Assembly: GCA_013178415.1 (NCBI GenBank)
Contig: JABLXA010000012.1
Coordinates: forward strand, 1 to 64,000
Direction: 5' to 3'
Source of the DNA: Bacillota bacterium
Lineage (GTDB): Bacteria; Bacillota; SHA-98; Ch115
DNA length: 64,000 nucleotides
The notes under the pieces are model-generated. The model did no database searches. It had not been told where the DNA came from and saw only the letters and a list, made by a program, of their open reading frames with translations. Positions 38,850 to 46,894 of this stretch are shown here, piece after piece; position 1 is the first letter of the stretch, and each line of letters opens with the position of its first letter. A program made the translations under genes and the position numbers.

Positions 38850-39278
38850 GTGGCCAGGCCAAACAAAATCGATCAGAATGGACTCTCCGAGGTGGTCCTG
38901 GAAATGGCGACCACCATGACCAGCCGGCAGATATCTGAAAAGCTAAAGCGAGAATATGGCGTGGATATTAGCTATGTCGCAGTGGCTCGATACATCAAAG
39001 ATGTCCGACAGGAGCGGGCTGAACAGACCAAAGCCTTGGTGCAAGAAAAGATTAAGGCCACAGTCCCACGAGATCTAGATATTCTGGACGAGCTTATTGC
39101 TCAAGAGTTGGGGTGGTTTAAGGCTGGCGAGATGGAGATTAACGATAAGCTGGTCGTGGCTAAGGAGTTGCGCCAGACTATAGATACCAAGTTGAAATAT
39201 AGCGGCGCGGGGGTCCCGGAAAATGAGTTGACGGTGAAACTTTATGACTTCGACGATGACGCCTACCCGGAAGGTTAA
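38850..39278 (+). CDS. Terminase small subunit-like protein
   Basis: 142 residues from GTG 38850 (GTG 38841 is an alternative; GGGGGTGG upstream). An N-terminal helix-turn-helix-like part (MATTMTSRQISEKLKREYGVDISYVAVARYIKDVR) would bind the packaging site; a helical oligomerisation part follows. Position just before terminase large subunit supports the call; family match is loose. Confidence 0.7.
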   Translation: MARPNKIDQNGLSEVVLEMATTMTSRQISEKLKREYGVDISYVAVARYIKDVRQERAEQTKALVQEKIKATVPRDLDILDELIAQELGWFKAGEMEINDKLVVAKELRQTIDTKLKYSGAGVPENELTVKLYDFDDDAYPEG

Positions 39279-40572
39279 TAGGCTGGAGTGTTTACCGGGC
39301 CAGCGCCGTTTCATGGAGTCTACAGCTCCAGAACTCCTCTACTCGGGAGCCTGGGGTGCGGGGAAGAGTCGGATCCTTTGCGAGAAGGCTCTTTTTTTAT
39401 GCTTGCGATATCCCGGTAACTTTGTGGGGATTTGCCGAAAAACGTTTAACGCCCTAAAACAAACCACAATGCGGACGTTTTTCGAGGAGGTTTGCCCGCC
39501 AGACCATATTCGGAAGTGGAACAAGACCGATCACCTTTTGACACTCAAAAACGGCAGCCAGATTTACTTTTTTGGTCTAGATGATCCTCTCAAAATTCAA
39601 TCCCTTAACCTTGGGGCCTGCGGCGCGGATGAGGTTATCGAATTGACCGAAGAAGATTGGACAATGTTGGGTGGCCGTATTCGATTGGGGACGGTGCCAT
39701 TCCATCAGCTGTTCGCGGCCACGAATCCGGCTCACCAGGGGCATTGGTGTTACCGGAGGTTTTACGAGGATCGACCAAAACTGCAGGATGGGCGACCGAT
39801 CACTGATGTTGTGGAGAGCAATGCGCTAGAAAACCCCTACCTGCCGCCCGACTATGTGGCAAAGATCCAGACCCTTACGGGGCGTTACAGGGACCGGTTC
39901 GTTCTCGGCAAGTGGGTGGACTTCGAGGGCCTGGTTTATGATTGCTTTGACCCGCTAGTTCACGTCGTTGATACCATGCCGGCCGGGTGGCAAGGATGGC
40001 CAAAGGTACGGAGTATTGACTTTGGCTATTCAAACCCGTTCGTGTGCCAGTGGTGGGCTATCAGCCCAGATGATGAGTGGTATCTATACCGGGAGATTTA
40101 CTACAGCCACCGGCTGGTAGAGGACCACGCTCGTGACATCGTAAGGCTGAGCCAAGGGGAGTATTATATTACCACATACGCTGATCACGACGCGGAAGAT
40201 AGGGCCACCTTGGAGGCCCATGGGATTCCCACTGTGGCGGCCATCAAGGACGTAAGCCCTGGGATCCAGGCTGTTTATAAAAGGCTCCAGCTAGACGAGC
40301 GGGGGAAGCCCGGCCTTTACTTTTTCCGGGGCGCCCTAGTGGAGCAGGATCCGGCTCTAGTTGACGCTAAGAAGCCCACCTGCACTCTGGAGGAAATCCA
40401 AGGTTATCAATACCCTAAACAGAAGGGCGATAAAAACGTGAAAGAGGAACCCATCAAACTAAACGACCACGGCATGGACGCTATGAGATATGCAGTTTAT
40501 TCGTTCGGGGTAAGCGGTAGGTTCGACCCTGCGGCTCTTGCGATCTTGCGGGGCCTGAAGGTGCATAGCTAA
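39244..40572 (+). CDS. Terminase large subunit
   Basis: 442 residues (ATG 39256 also possible). ATPase domain: Walker A SGAWGAGKS (34-42), Walker B LGACGADEVIELTEED, coupling motif FAATNPAHQGHW. Nuclease domain: VRSIDFGYSNPF, TYADHDAED and LNDHGMDAMRYAVYSF supply the acidic metal ligands of the RNase-H-like headful or cos nuclease. PBSX/SPP1-like layout. It cuts and pumps DNA into the prohead. Confidence 0.95.
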   Translation: MTSTMTPTRKVNRLECLPGQRRFMESTAPELLYSGAWGAGKSRILCEKALFLCLRYPGNFVGICRKTFNALKQTTMRTFFEEVCPPDHIRKWNKTDHLLTLKNGSQIYFFGLDDPLKIQSLNLGACGADEVIELTEEDWTMLGGRIRLGTVPFHQLFAATNPAHQGHWCYRRFYEDRPKLQDGRPITDVVESNALENPYLPPDYVAKIQTLTGRYRDRFVLGKWVDFEGLVYDCFDPLVHVVDTMPAGWQGWPKVRSIDFGYSNPFVCQWWAISPDDEWYLYREIYYSHRLVEDHARDIVRLSQGEYYITTYADHDAEDRATLEAHGIPTVAAIKDVSPGIQAVYKRLQLDERGKPGLYFFRGALVEQDPALVDAKKPTCTLEEIQGYQYPKQKGDKNVKEEPIKLNDHGMDAMRYAVYSFGVSGRFDPAALAILRGLKVHS

Positions 40573-40582
40573 GGAGGCAACT

Positions 40583-40900
40583 ATGAAAATACCGGATAAG
40601 GTCAAGATCGGGCCCTTTGTTTATATCATTGAACGGCCCGAGATCGTCGACAGATACGAACGAGAGTTGATAGGCCAATGCGATCACCAGGCCGGGATAA
40701 TCAGGATCGAAAGGGCATTGACGGGCAGTAAAGCCGAAGAAACACTACTGCATGAGATTCTTCACGCAGTTACTATGTTTATGTGCCTAGATCTATCAGA
40801 GAAACAAATAAGCCAATTATCCAACGGCCTTTACATGGTTTTGAAGGAGAATAATCTCCTCGCAGGCGGTGATGAGGATGGCGAAGACAAGGCGAAATAG
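40583..40900 (+). CDS. Small HExxH metallopeptidase-like protein
   Basis: 105 residues, GGAGG upstream. AEETLLHEILHAVTMFMCL has the HExxH zinc motif; no clear third ligand beyond. Such compact gluzincin-like or SprT-like proteins are seen in phage packaging regions. Between terminase and portal, a part in head maturation or repressor cutting is possible but unproven. Confidence 0.65.
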   Translation: MKIPDKVKIGPFVYIIERPEIVDRYERELIGQCDHQAGIIRIERALTGSKAEETLLHEILHAVTMFMCLDLSEKQISQLSNGLYMVLKENNLLAGGDEDGEDKAK

Positions 40901-42410
40901 CCCCCGTTGGCTCAAGTGGGCCGTGGGCGAAATCAGCAAACTACGCGATAGCCTAACCAGCTCCCTGGGTTGGCGGATCGTGGGCGCCACTTACGCTAAG
41001 CCCTACCGGCTAGACAGCAGCCGGGTGGATTATGCCAAGGCCAGGGCGCTATATGAGAATGTTGATGATAACTACAAGCTCGGCGCCGGGTTTGCCAAGC
41101 CCGTCATCAACACGACCGTGGGGTTCATGGGTGTACCGCAATTCCGCTCTGAGGATGAGGACGCCCAGGCCGTGCTGGATGACTTCTTCGGCGCCAATAC
41201 CTCCCGGATGCAGCAGACTCATCGAAATACTCTCCGAGATGGGGACTGCTTCGTTTGGGTTACCAGGGAGGAGACCGAAGACAAGGCGTTATACCCAGAG
41301 GCTAAAACGCGCCTCGTTTACAATATCATTCCACCGGAGCAGGTCATTCAGATTATTCGACATCCGCTCACCAGGTCGGTCCAGGAGTATGTGCTCAAAT
41401 CAGAGCATGTATGGCTGGACGAGCGAAACTATCAGCATCGGGCTATCATCACCCAGCGGATAAGTAGGGAGCGCAGGCTGATTCAGGTGGACGGTGACAT
41501 TCCGCCTGGTGTGACGCCGGGGGAGGAGCGCAATCCCTGGGGATTTATCCCTATTGTGCATTTTCGCAATGAGGGCGACGAGACGGAGGAATTCGGGCGG
41601 AGCGACCTGGAGGCCATTGAGCCATTTCTGAAGGCGTACCATGATGTTTTGCTTTCTGGAATCCAGGGAGCGCGTCTTCACAATACCCCGAGACTGAAGC
41701 TTAAACTTAAAGACGTGGCAAGATTCCTGGCAAACAACTTCGGCATCATAGACCCGAAAAAATTCACCGAGGACGGCGGGGCCATTAACCTTGACGGGCA
41801 TGAGCTCCTCATCTTTATGGACGAGGAGGACGCGCAGTTCATAGAGGTCCAAAGCGCTATCGGGTCCACGGAGCCGTTATTGAAGCTCTTATTCTACTGT
41901 ATTGTTGATACCTCGGAGACTCCGGAATTCGCCTTTGGAGTGCATACGCCGTCAAGTCTCAGCTCTGTTAAAGAGCAGATGCCGATCCTGGTGAGGCGTA
42001 TCGCCCGCAAGCGAGAGCACTTTACCGAAGCCTGGCAGAAGCTCGCCCGGATCGTGCTTGCCATGACCGCGCAGGCGGAAGGCAAGCGATTCTCGACTTA
42101 CGCGACCACGCTGCTATGGGATGACATTGATCCTCGGGACGGCAAGGACGTCGCCGAGGAGCTGAACCAGGTGACGCAGGCGCTCAATACGGCGCTTCAG
42201 GGCGGGTTCATTAGCCTGGATGCGGCCGCACAGTTCCTGGCGCAGTACGTTGAGACCATGAACGACTATATCAGCGATGATCCCGAAGTGCCAGGCGAAA
42301 GAGAGCGCATAATCAAGACCCGGATTCTGCAAGCCAGGCTTGAGGACGGAGAATTGGCCGGCACTGAACAACAGCTAATAGATAAGGCCCTTGGGAATGC
42401 GGGTGAGTAA
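40872..42410 (+). CDS. Portal protein
   Basis: 512 residues (ATG 40872; ATG 40878 possible). Conserved portal segments: DNYKLGAGFAKPVINTTVGFMG, DGDCFVWVTREE, PWGFIPIVHFRNEGDETEEFGRSDLEAIEPFLKAYHDV and the C-terminal clip-like part with ETPEFAFGVHTPSSLSS. Forms the dodecameric DNA entry vertex. Starts inside the preceding gene. Confidence 0.92.
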   Translation: MRMAKTRRNSPRWLKWAVGEISKLRDSLTSSLGWRIVGATYAKPYRLDSSRVDYAKARALYENVDDNYKLGAGFAKPVINTTVGFMGVPQFRSEDEDAQAVLDDFFGANTSRMQQTHRNTLRDGDCFVWVTREETEDKALYPEAKTRLVYNIIPPEQVIQIIRHPLTRSVQEYVLKSEHVWLDERNYQHRAIITQRISRERRLIQVDGDIPPGVTPGEERNPWGFIPIVHFRNEGDETEEFGRSDLEAIEPFLKAYHDVLLSGIQGARLHNTPRLKLKLKDVARFLANNFGIIDPKKFTEDGGAINLDGHELLIFMDEEDAQFIEVQSAIGSTEPLLKLLFYCIVDTSETPEFAFGVHTPSSLSSVKEQMPILVRRIARKREHFTEAWQKLARIVLAMTAQAEGKRFSTYATTLLWDDIDPRDGKDVAEELNQVTQALNTALQGGFISLDAAAQFLAQYVETMNDYISDDPEVPGERERIIKTRILQARLEDGELAGTEQQLIDKALGNAGE

Positions 42411-42412
42411 AC

Positions 42413-43306
42413 ATGGCCGAGAAGCGCCTGGAGGATATGCTTTGGAAGAATATCCTCCGAATCAAGAACGAGCATGACGAAGCATTTGCCCGCTACATAC
42501 TAGAGGCTAGAAGTGAATTCCTCCGGTTGAGGCTTCGCCAGGAACCAGCCCTCCGAAAGATATACCTTGATGCCGCGGACCGGGTGGCCGACGAGATCAA
42601 GCATCTCAAGCCGACGATAGGCCCCCTCACGAGGGCGCACCTGGCAGCATTGGAGAAGTCGCTCAGGGCGGAAGCGGATAGGATTAGCCAGGCGATCACC
42701 AGGCAGTTACAACAAGACTTGCCCCAGGCCATTGAGGCGGGGGCACGGCCATTGCAACAGCAGTTATTGAGGGCCCTCCAGGAGGCCGGGGCCGATCTGG
42801 ATTTCTTGAAGCTCCAGCGGGGATTTGGCGATGTCAACAAGGTGGCGACCGAAGCCATCTGGGCCCGGACCCGAAAAGGGCTGAGGCTCTCGGATCGTAT
42901 CTGGCAGGCCGGGGAGAATGTGCGAACCTCAATCCGTGATATAGTCCAGAGTGCGGTTGCCAGAGGTCAGGATGCCGTCAAGACGGCCAGGGAAGTCGAG
43001 CGATATCTCAAGACGGGGACCCCAAGCCGCGATTACGTAAACATGATGCAGCGGATGGGGAAGCGGGTGCCAGGGAATCTTTCGTATGAGGCCCTGCGGC
43101 TTGCACGGACTGAGATGTCCATGGCCTTTATGGAGGGAACGTATGCGGCCGGCCGGGTGAATCCGAGCTATCGGGGTGTGCGCTGGATGCTCTCAGCCAG
43201 CCACCCCATGCAAGATATATGCGACGATCTAGCCTCAGCGGACTTATATAATCTTGGACCAGGAGGTTATCCAGCGGGGGAGGAGCCAATCCTCCCCCAT
43301 CCCTAA
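42413..43306 (+). CDS. MuF-type minor head protein (0-frame product, ends before its HPxCxC motif)
   Basis: 297 residues. Long helical N-terminus, then the Mu gpF-type domain: TEAIWARTRKGLRLSDRIWQ, EALRLARTEMSMAFMEGTY, and SASHPMQDICDDLASADLYNLGPGGYPAGEEPILPHP. In this family the last segment normally goes on as PHP-N/x-C-x-C. Here the frame stops right after PHP (CCC TAA at 43301-43306), and the missing N-C-L-C-F continues in the +1 frame, so the full protein requires a frameshift (see the site at 43298). It sits on the portal and takes part in head assembly. Confidence 0.88.
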   Translation: MAEKRLEDMLWKNILRIKNEHDEAFARYILEARSEFLRLRLRQEPALRKIYLDAADRVADEIKHLKPTIGPLTRAHLAALEKSLRAEADRISQAITRQLQQDLPQAIEAGARPLQQQLLRALQEAGADLDFLKLQRGFGDVNKVATEAIWARTRKGLRLSDRIWQAGENVRTSIRDIVQSAVARGQDAVKTAREVERYLKTGTPSRDYVNMMQRMGKRVPGNLSYEALRLARTEMSMAFMEGTYAAGRVNPSYRGVRWMLSASHPMQDICDDLASADLYNLGPGGYPAGEEPILPHP

Positions 43307-43310
43307 CTGC
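43298..43310 (+). other. Candidate programmed +1 frameshift site (CAT CCC TAA C)
   Basis: A Pro-decoding tRNA on CCC (43301-43303) could slip by one base to CCT (43302-43304) while the stop codon TAA waits in the A site; reading then continues AAC TGC CTT TGT. This restores exactly PHP-NCLC, the family motif. A proline codon next to a stop is a known kind of +1 slippery site in phages. Confidence 0.6.
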
Positions 43311-44267
43311 CTTTGTTTTACAGTCCCGATAACAGAGGATACAAAAGAGTTTGTCGAGAGGCTGAAGCGCTGGCACGATGATCCGGCGCTTGAACCTGAC
43401 CTGGAGAAATGGTACAATGAGACTTACAGAGGATTGTTGCCAAGTCCGATAGTCATCAAGTCGGCGCCCAAGGCGGCAAAGGTCACCTCAAGATGGAAAC
43501 CTGGGAAGTTGCCCAAGAGCGGTTTTCAATCGGTTGATGAAGCCGCAGAGTGGGCGAAGGCGACATATCCGCATATTGAATGGGATTTTGAGGGGGCATC
43601 AATCGAAGCAATCAACCCGACCATAAGTCAGTTTCACAAGCTGGCAAAGGAATACCCGGAGGTGGCAGCGAAGCTCAAATATGTCGGGACACACAGAGGG
43701 GCCAATACTCCGAGGCCGGGATTCCAATGGGACCCAAATACATGGGCGCATGCAGCTCGAGATGGCTCATATATAGGATTAAACCCTACTTATTACAGCG
43801 ACATAGTGAAGTTCCAAAGTGACCTTACAATATGTGAGCAATCATCGTTTCACCCATACAATTGCAACAGTATTGAGTCAGTAGTGACGCACGAGTTCGG
43901 CCACTGTGTCAGGAGTTGGCTATTGGAGAGCAAACAGGCGTTCACGAGATATGTTTCTGCAGACGGTTTTGGCCTGGTTGAGGATACAGTCCGGCTTTGG
44001 GAGACACAATACGGTAAAAGACTATCCAGCATATCTAGATATGCCTGTGAGGATGAACATGAGGCATGGGCTGAAACCTTCAGCGCAATGTATCACAGCG
44101 AAGGGAAATACGCCATTGCAAAGAAGATGAAGACGTTGCTTAAAGTTGTGGCCGATCCCTCGAAATGGCGGGGTGATTTCACTTGGGTTATGAATGCACC
44201 TCAAGATGAGCGCGAAATGATCATAGAGGAGCTTAAGAAGCTTAAGAGAATGCTCGGGATCAAATGA
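43305..44267 (+). CDS. Metallopeptidase-type C-terminal domain of the MuF protein (+1 frame)
   Basis: 320 codons from the frameshift point. No credible start of its own: the in-frame upstream ATG/TTG codons lie in the MuF coding part without a Shine-Dalgarno site and the first residues NCLCFTVP belong to the MuF motif. A linker is followed by SIESVVTHEFGHCVRSW (HExxH at 43890-43904) and, about 50 residues on, CEDEHEAWAETFSAMYH, whose Glu would be the third zinc ligand. Together with the first frame it makes a 617-residue protein. MuF proteins with C-terminal effector or peptidase domains are known from temperate phages of Bacillota. Confidence 0.75.
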   Translation, partial: NCLCFTVPITEDTKEFVERLKRWHDDPALEPDLEKWYNETYRGLLPSPIVIKSAPKAAKVTSRWKPGKLPKSGFQSVDEAAEWAKATYPHIEWDFEGASIEAINPTISQFHKLAKEYPEVAAKLKYVGTHRGANTPRPGFQWDPNTWAHAARDGSYIGLNPTYYSDIVKFQSDLTICEQSSFHPYNCNSIESVVTHEFGHCVRSWLLESKQAFTRYVSADGFGLVEDTVRLWETQYGKRLSSISRYACEDEHEAWAETFSAMYHSEGKYAIAKKMKTLLKVVADPSKWRGDFTWVMNAPQDEREMIIEELKKLKRMLGIK

Positions 44268-44279
44268 GGAGGAACAGCC

Positions 44280-44495
44280 ATGACCATAGGCGGAGCTCCA
44301 ATCTGCATGGTCTGTAAGCACCTAGAGAGGGAAGGACTTAAGTGTAAAGCCTTCCCCGACAAAATCCCGGATGACATTATTTTTGGAAGGTCGTTGCATA
44401 GGGATCCTTATCCAGGAGATCATGGAATCCAATTTGAAGCGAAGAACGAAAAGGATTTCAAGCACTGGCTGGATGCCCGTCAGATCAAACTGTAG
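44280..44495 (+). CDS. Small Cys-containing protein next to the MuF-peptidase
   Basis: 71 residues, GAGGAGG upstream. Pattern ICMVCKHLEREGLKCKAFPDKIPDDIIFGRSLHRDPYPGDHGIQFE, seen in many small bacterial and phage proteins: CxxCKH, C-K-A-F-P, I-P-x-x-I, P-G-D-x-G-I. Function unknown. Its place right after a MuF protein with an effector-like domain is where an immunity or inhibitor gene would be. Confidence 0.65.
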   Translation: MTIGGAPICMVCKHLEREGLKCKAFPDKIPDDIIFGRSLHRDPYPGDHGIQFEAKNEKDFKHWLDARQIKL

Positions 44496-44497
44496 CC

Positions 44498-44881
44498 ATG
44501 GGAGATATTTGTAGTCTTTATTATGATAAGTGGATTCGCGCATCCTATCGGCTCCTCGACTACCTTGTCGAGGCCGCCGAGGTCTGGGACGCTTTGCCCG
44601 ATTACCGCAAGGAGGGTAAGCTGGTCTATTTTGGCCAGCTTGTTTCTTATCTGGCCATTCTGCGCACAGGAGAATCTACAGGGAAGCTGACGAGGGCACA
44701 AATTCGTAAACTGAGGAATCTTGAACGCCTGGCCGAGAAGGCCCAGAAGCTTATTGGTTATCTGGAGGCGAAGGAGAATGAACGAAGAGTCAAGGCTGAA
44801 ACCGGCGCAGCCACCAGTGAGACAGCCGCCTCCGGTGAAGAGGCTGGAGGTAAACCCGGCGAACCAGAAGCTGATAGCTAG
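44498..44881 (+). CDS. Hypothetical head-region protein
   Basis: 127 residues. Helical, WIRASYRLLDYLVEAAEVWDALPDYRKEGKLVYFGQLVSYLAIL; the C-terminal 35 residues are Ala/Glu/Gly-rich. No family recognised. Confidence 0.5.
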   Translation: MGDICSLYYDKWIRASYRLLDYLVEAAEVWDALPDYRKEGKLVYFGQLVSYLAILRTGESTGKLTRAQIRKLRNLERLAEKAQKLIGYLEAKENERRVKAETGAATSETAASGEEAGGKPGEPEADS

Positions 44882-44918
44882 GGACTTGAGAACAGGGCAA
44901 TTCAGTAACAAGAAGTAA
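44778..44918 (+). CDS. Possible small protein overlapping the previous gene
   Basis: 46 residues (starts MNEESRLKPAQPPV, ends ARDLRTGQFSNKK), with AAGGAG upstream, in another frame of the gene at 44498. The Pro-rich start and A-R-D-L-x-T-G-Q-F end look protein-like. It ends exactly at the terminator. Uncertain. Confidence 0.35.
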   Translation: MNEESRLKPAQPPVRQPPPVKRLEVNPANQKLIARDLRTGQFSNKK

Positions 44919-44950
44919 CCGCCAAGGCAAAGGGCTGAGGCGGTTTTCTT
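44918..44950 (+). terminator. Intrinsic terminator between MuF block and protease-scaffold gene
   Basis: ACCGCC (44918-44923) pairs with GGCGGT (44939-44944), then TTTCTT. Long loop (15 bases) and short stem suggest partial termination that would tune the amount of capsid transcript. Confidence 0.5.
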
Positions 44951-44971
44951 ATGCCCAAAGGAGGTGAGACT

Positions 44972-46429
44972 GTGCCAAAAGTATTCAAGATATCTAAGTC
45001 AGTATCGAATGCTGCGTGGGGAGACATAGACAAAAGCCGGATATGGCAGCTGCTCAAACAAGGCATTGAGGAGGGCGCTGAAGGAGTCGCTGAAGCCGTC
45101 CGCGAGGTTTACGCTATTGTGGGCGCCGACATAAACAAGGATCTAACTCAGGCCGATTGCAAGCTCCCCCATCACGAGGTCCGGGAGGATGGAACCGTAA
45201 TCCTCAATCGGGGCGGGCTAATCGCGGCTGCCGCGGCTCTTGCAGGAGCCCGTAGCGAGGTAAGCGCAACGCCAGAGCAAAAAGCTCAGGCGAGACGACA
45301 CCTGCTCAGACATTACCGGGAGCTTGAGATGCCGGCACCGGAGAGCCTGGTCGGCGAGATGTCGGCGGTCATGGCTGTGGTGTCCGGCGAGATGCGGGTC
45401 GAGGATGTACCGCTGGCGCCATGGGCGGACCTGGCTGCACTTAAGGCGGGGGACCCGGAGCCAATGGAAGTGGTCGTCGAGATTCCGGCTGGCCGGAGCA
45501 AGCGAGGCTGGAACTATACTCCCCAGGCCTTGCAAAGGATCGTCGGCGAGGTGATGAATCAGGGATTGCCAGGTTTTCTGGGCCACCAGAAGCCCGAGGA
45601 TGTGGATCATGAGTTTCCGGTCCCGGTGACGCACTGGGTGGGGGCCCTTTGGAAGGACGGCAAGGCATATTTCAGGGGTGTGATCGACAAAGCCGCCTCG
45701 GACCTGAAGCGTTGGATCAAGGCGAAGACAGTTCGGACCGTCAGCATTTTTGGCATCCCCAAACTGGAGCAGACCGCTGGCGAGACGCGAGTGATAGACT
45801 ACCAGCCGCTGAGCATCGACTGGACCCCCTTGGGCCGGGCCGGAATGCAGACGGCGGTCGTCGCGGTCGGCGAAATGGACGAGATCATATCGGGAGGTGG
45901 GCAAAAACCAATGACGTGGAAGGAGCTTGTTGCACAGCTAAAGACCATGCTGGCTAGTAGAGAGGTTACCCTTAGCCAGGTGGTGGGCGAAATGGGATGG
46001 AAGGTGCAGGAGATAGCCGGTGAGATTGCTCCTGACTGGCTGAAAGTGGCAGAGAACTCGATGGAGACTATGGCTAAGGTCAAGCAGGCCCTTGGAGTCA
46101 CCGGCGAGATGGACGTTGTCAAGGTTGCAGAGGAGGCCCGGAAAGCTGTCGAAGCTCAGCGGAGGGCAGAGCATGATAAGCTTGTGGCCGACACCATCAA
46201 AGAGAAGGTCACTGGCGAGATGGCGCAAGGGCTAATCAGCAAGATGCTGCACGTAGCAGACAACGCCACCAAGGAGCAGATCGCCGGGGAGATTGACAAT
46301 CTGCTCAAGGATCAGGCGGTGAAGGATATGCTTTCTAAACTCCACATCGACATTCCGCCTGGGACCGGTGGCTCTGGCGGCGGTGGCAATACTCCCCAGA
46401 ATCTCAAAATCAAGCGGGTAACGCTGTAA
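44972..46429 (+). CDS. Prohead protease-scaffold fusion
   Basis: 485 residues from GTG 44972, chosen because AAAGGAGGTGAG is right upstream; ATG 44951 lies in the terminator's tail. Residues about 160-295 look like an S78/U35-type prohead protease: His205 in GFLGHQKPEDVDHEF and Ser258 in VRTVSIFGIP, with the strand VTHWVGALWKDGKAYFRGVID between. The C-terminal part is helical and scaffold-like and ends in a Gly-rich tail and RV-basic end. Ten G-E dipeptides, mostly within V/I/L-x-G-E-M/I (E at 129, 140, 193, 271, 301, 340, 351, 379, 416, 440), look like self-cleavage sites. It guides capsid assembly and then degrades itself. Confidence 0.8.
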   Translation: MPKVFKISKSVSNAAWGDIDKSRIWQLLKQGIEEGAEGVAEAVREVYAIVGADINKDLTQADCKLPHHEVREDGTVILNRGGLIAAAAALAGARSEVSATPEQKAQARRHLLRHYRELEMPAPESLVGEMSAVMAVVSGEMRVEDVPLAPWADLAALKAGDPEPMEVVVEIPAGRSKRGWNYTPQALQRIVGEVMNQGLPGFLGHQKPEDVDHEFPVPVTHWVGALWKDGKAYFRGVIDKAASDLKRWIKAKTVRTVSIFGIPKLEQTAGETRVIDYQPLSIDWTPLGRAGMQTAVVAVGEMDEIISGGGQKPMTWKELVAQLKTMLASREVTLSQVVGEMGWKVQEIAGEIAPDWLKVAENSMETMAKVKQALGVTGEMDVVKVAEEARKAVEAQRRAEHDKLVADTIKEKVTGEMAQGLISKMLHVADNATKEQIAGEIDNLLKDQAVKDMLSKLHIDIPPGTGGSGGGGNTPQNLKIKRVTL

Positions 46430-46443
46430 GGAGGGATTGACAG

Positions 46444-46872
46444 ATGGCATTTACTGGACAGCCGGTTCCCTCGACCGTTTACAATGCGGCGAGGGCGAAG
46501 ATCAGCGATGGTAAGAGCGTAAAGGTTACGGTTCCACAGAACACCACCATAGAGGCCGGGAAGCTCTATCTCCTTGATGGGTTTTTCGGGTTCGCGATGC
46601 AGTCGGTGACGACCGGGGCCGGAGAGACGGCACAAATTACCCTGAACATCGAGCAGGCCGAGTATGAGACGGATCAGATCACTTTAGCCGATGCATTCAA
46701 TAAGGGCGACAAGATTTACTGGGATGCGGTAAATAAGCTGCTCACCACGGTGCCCAACAATGACGCTAGCGGAAACCCGCAGAACCGGCCAGTCGGGCGG
46801 GTGACGGCGGCGAAGGATGCCAACAACGTGATCTGGTTCATCCTCGGGCCGCAGATTCAGGCTCATGCTTAA
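46444..46872 (+). CDS. Head decoration protein (DUF2190-like)
   Basis: 142 residues, GGAGG upstream. Beta-rich: VKVTVPQNTTIEAGKLYLLDGFFGFAM, GDKIYWDAVNKLLTT, NRPVGRVTAAKDANNVIWFIL, which matches the DUF2190 capsid cement family placed before the major capsid gene in many siphoviruses. Confidence 0.8.
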   Translation: MAFTGQPVPSTVYNAARAKISDGKSVKVTVPQNTTIEAGKLYLLDGFFGFAMQSVTTGAGETAQITLNIEQAEYETDQITLADAFNKGDKIYWDAVNKLLTTVPNNDASGNPQNRPVGRVTAAKDANNVIWFILGPQIQAHA

Positions 46873-46894
46873 TAAATCCGTGGAGGCGATATAA

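Noticed and set aside
43291-43306. MuF frameshift as a homopolymer sequencing error in CCCCC
   Set aside because: Changing the C5 run would give LPIPNC, not the family's LPHPNC. Only a shift at CCC-T restores the motif, so a run-length error does not explain it. A true point insertion of T remains possible and is stated in the finding.
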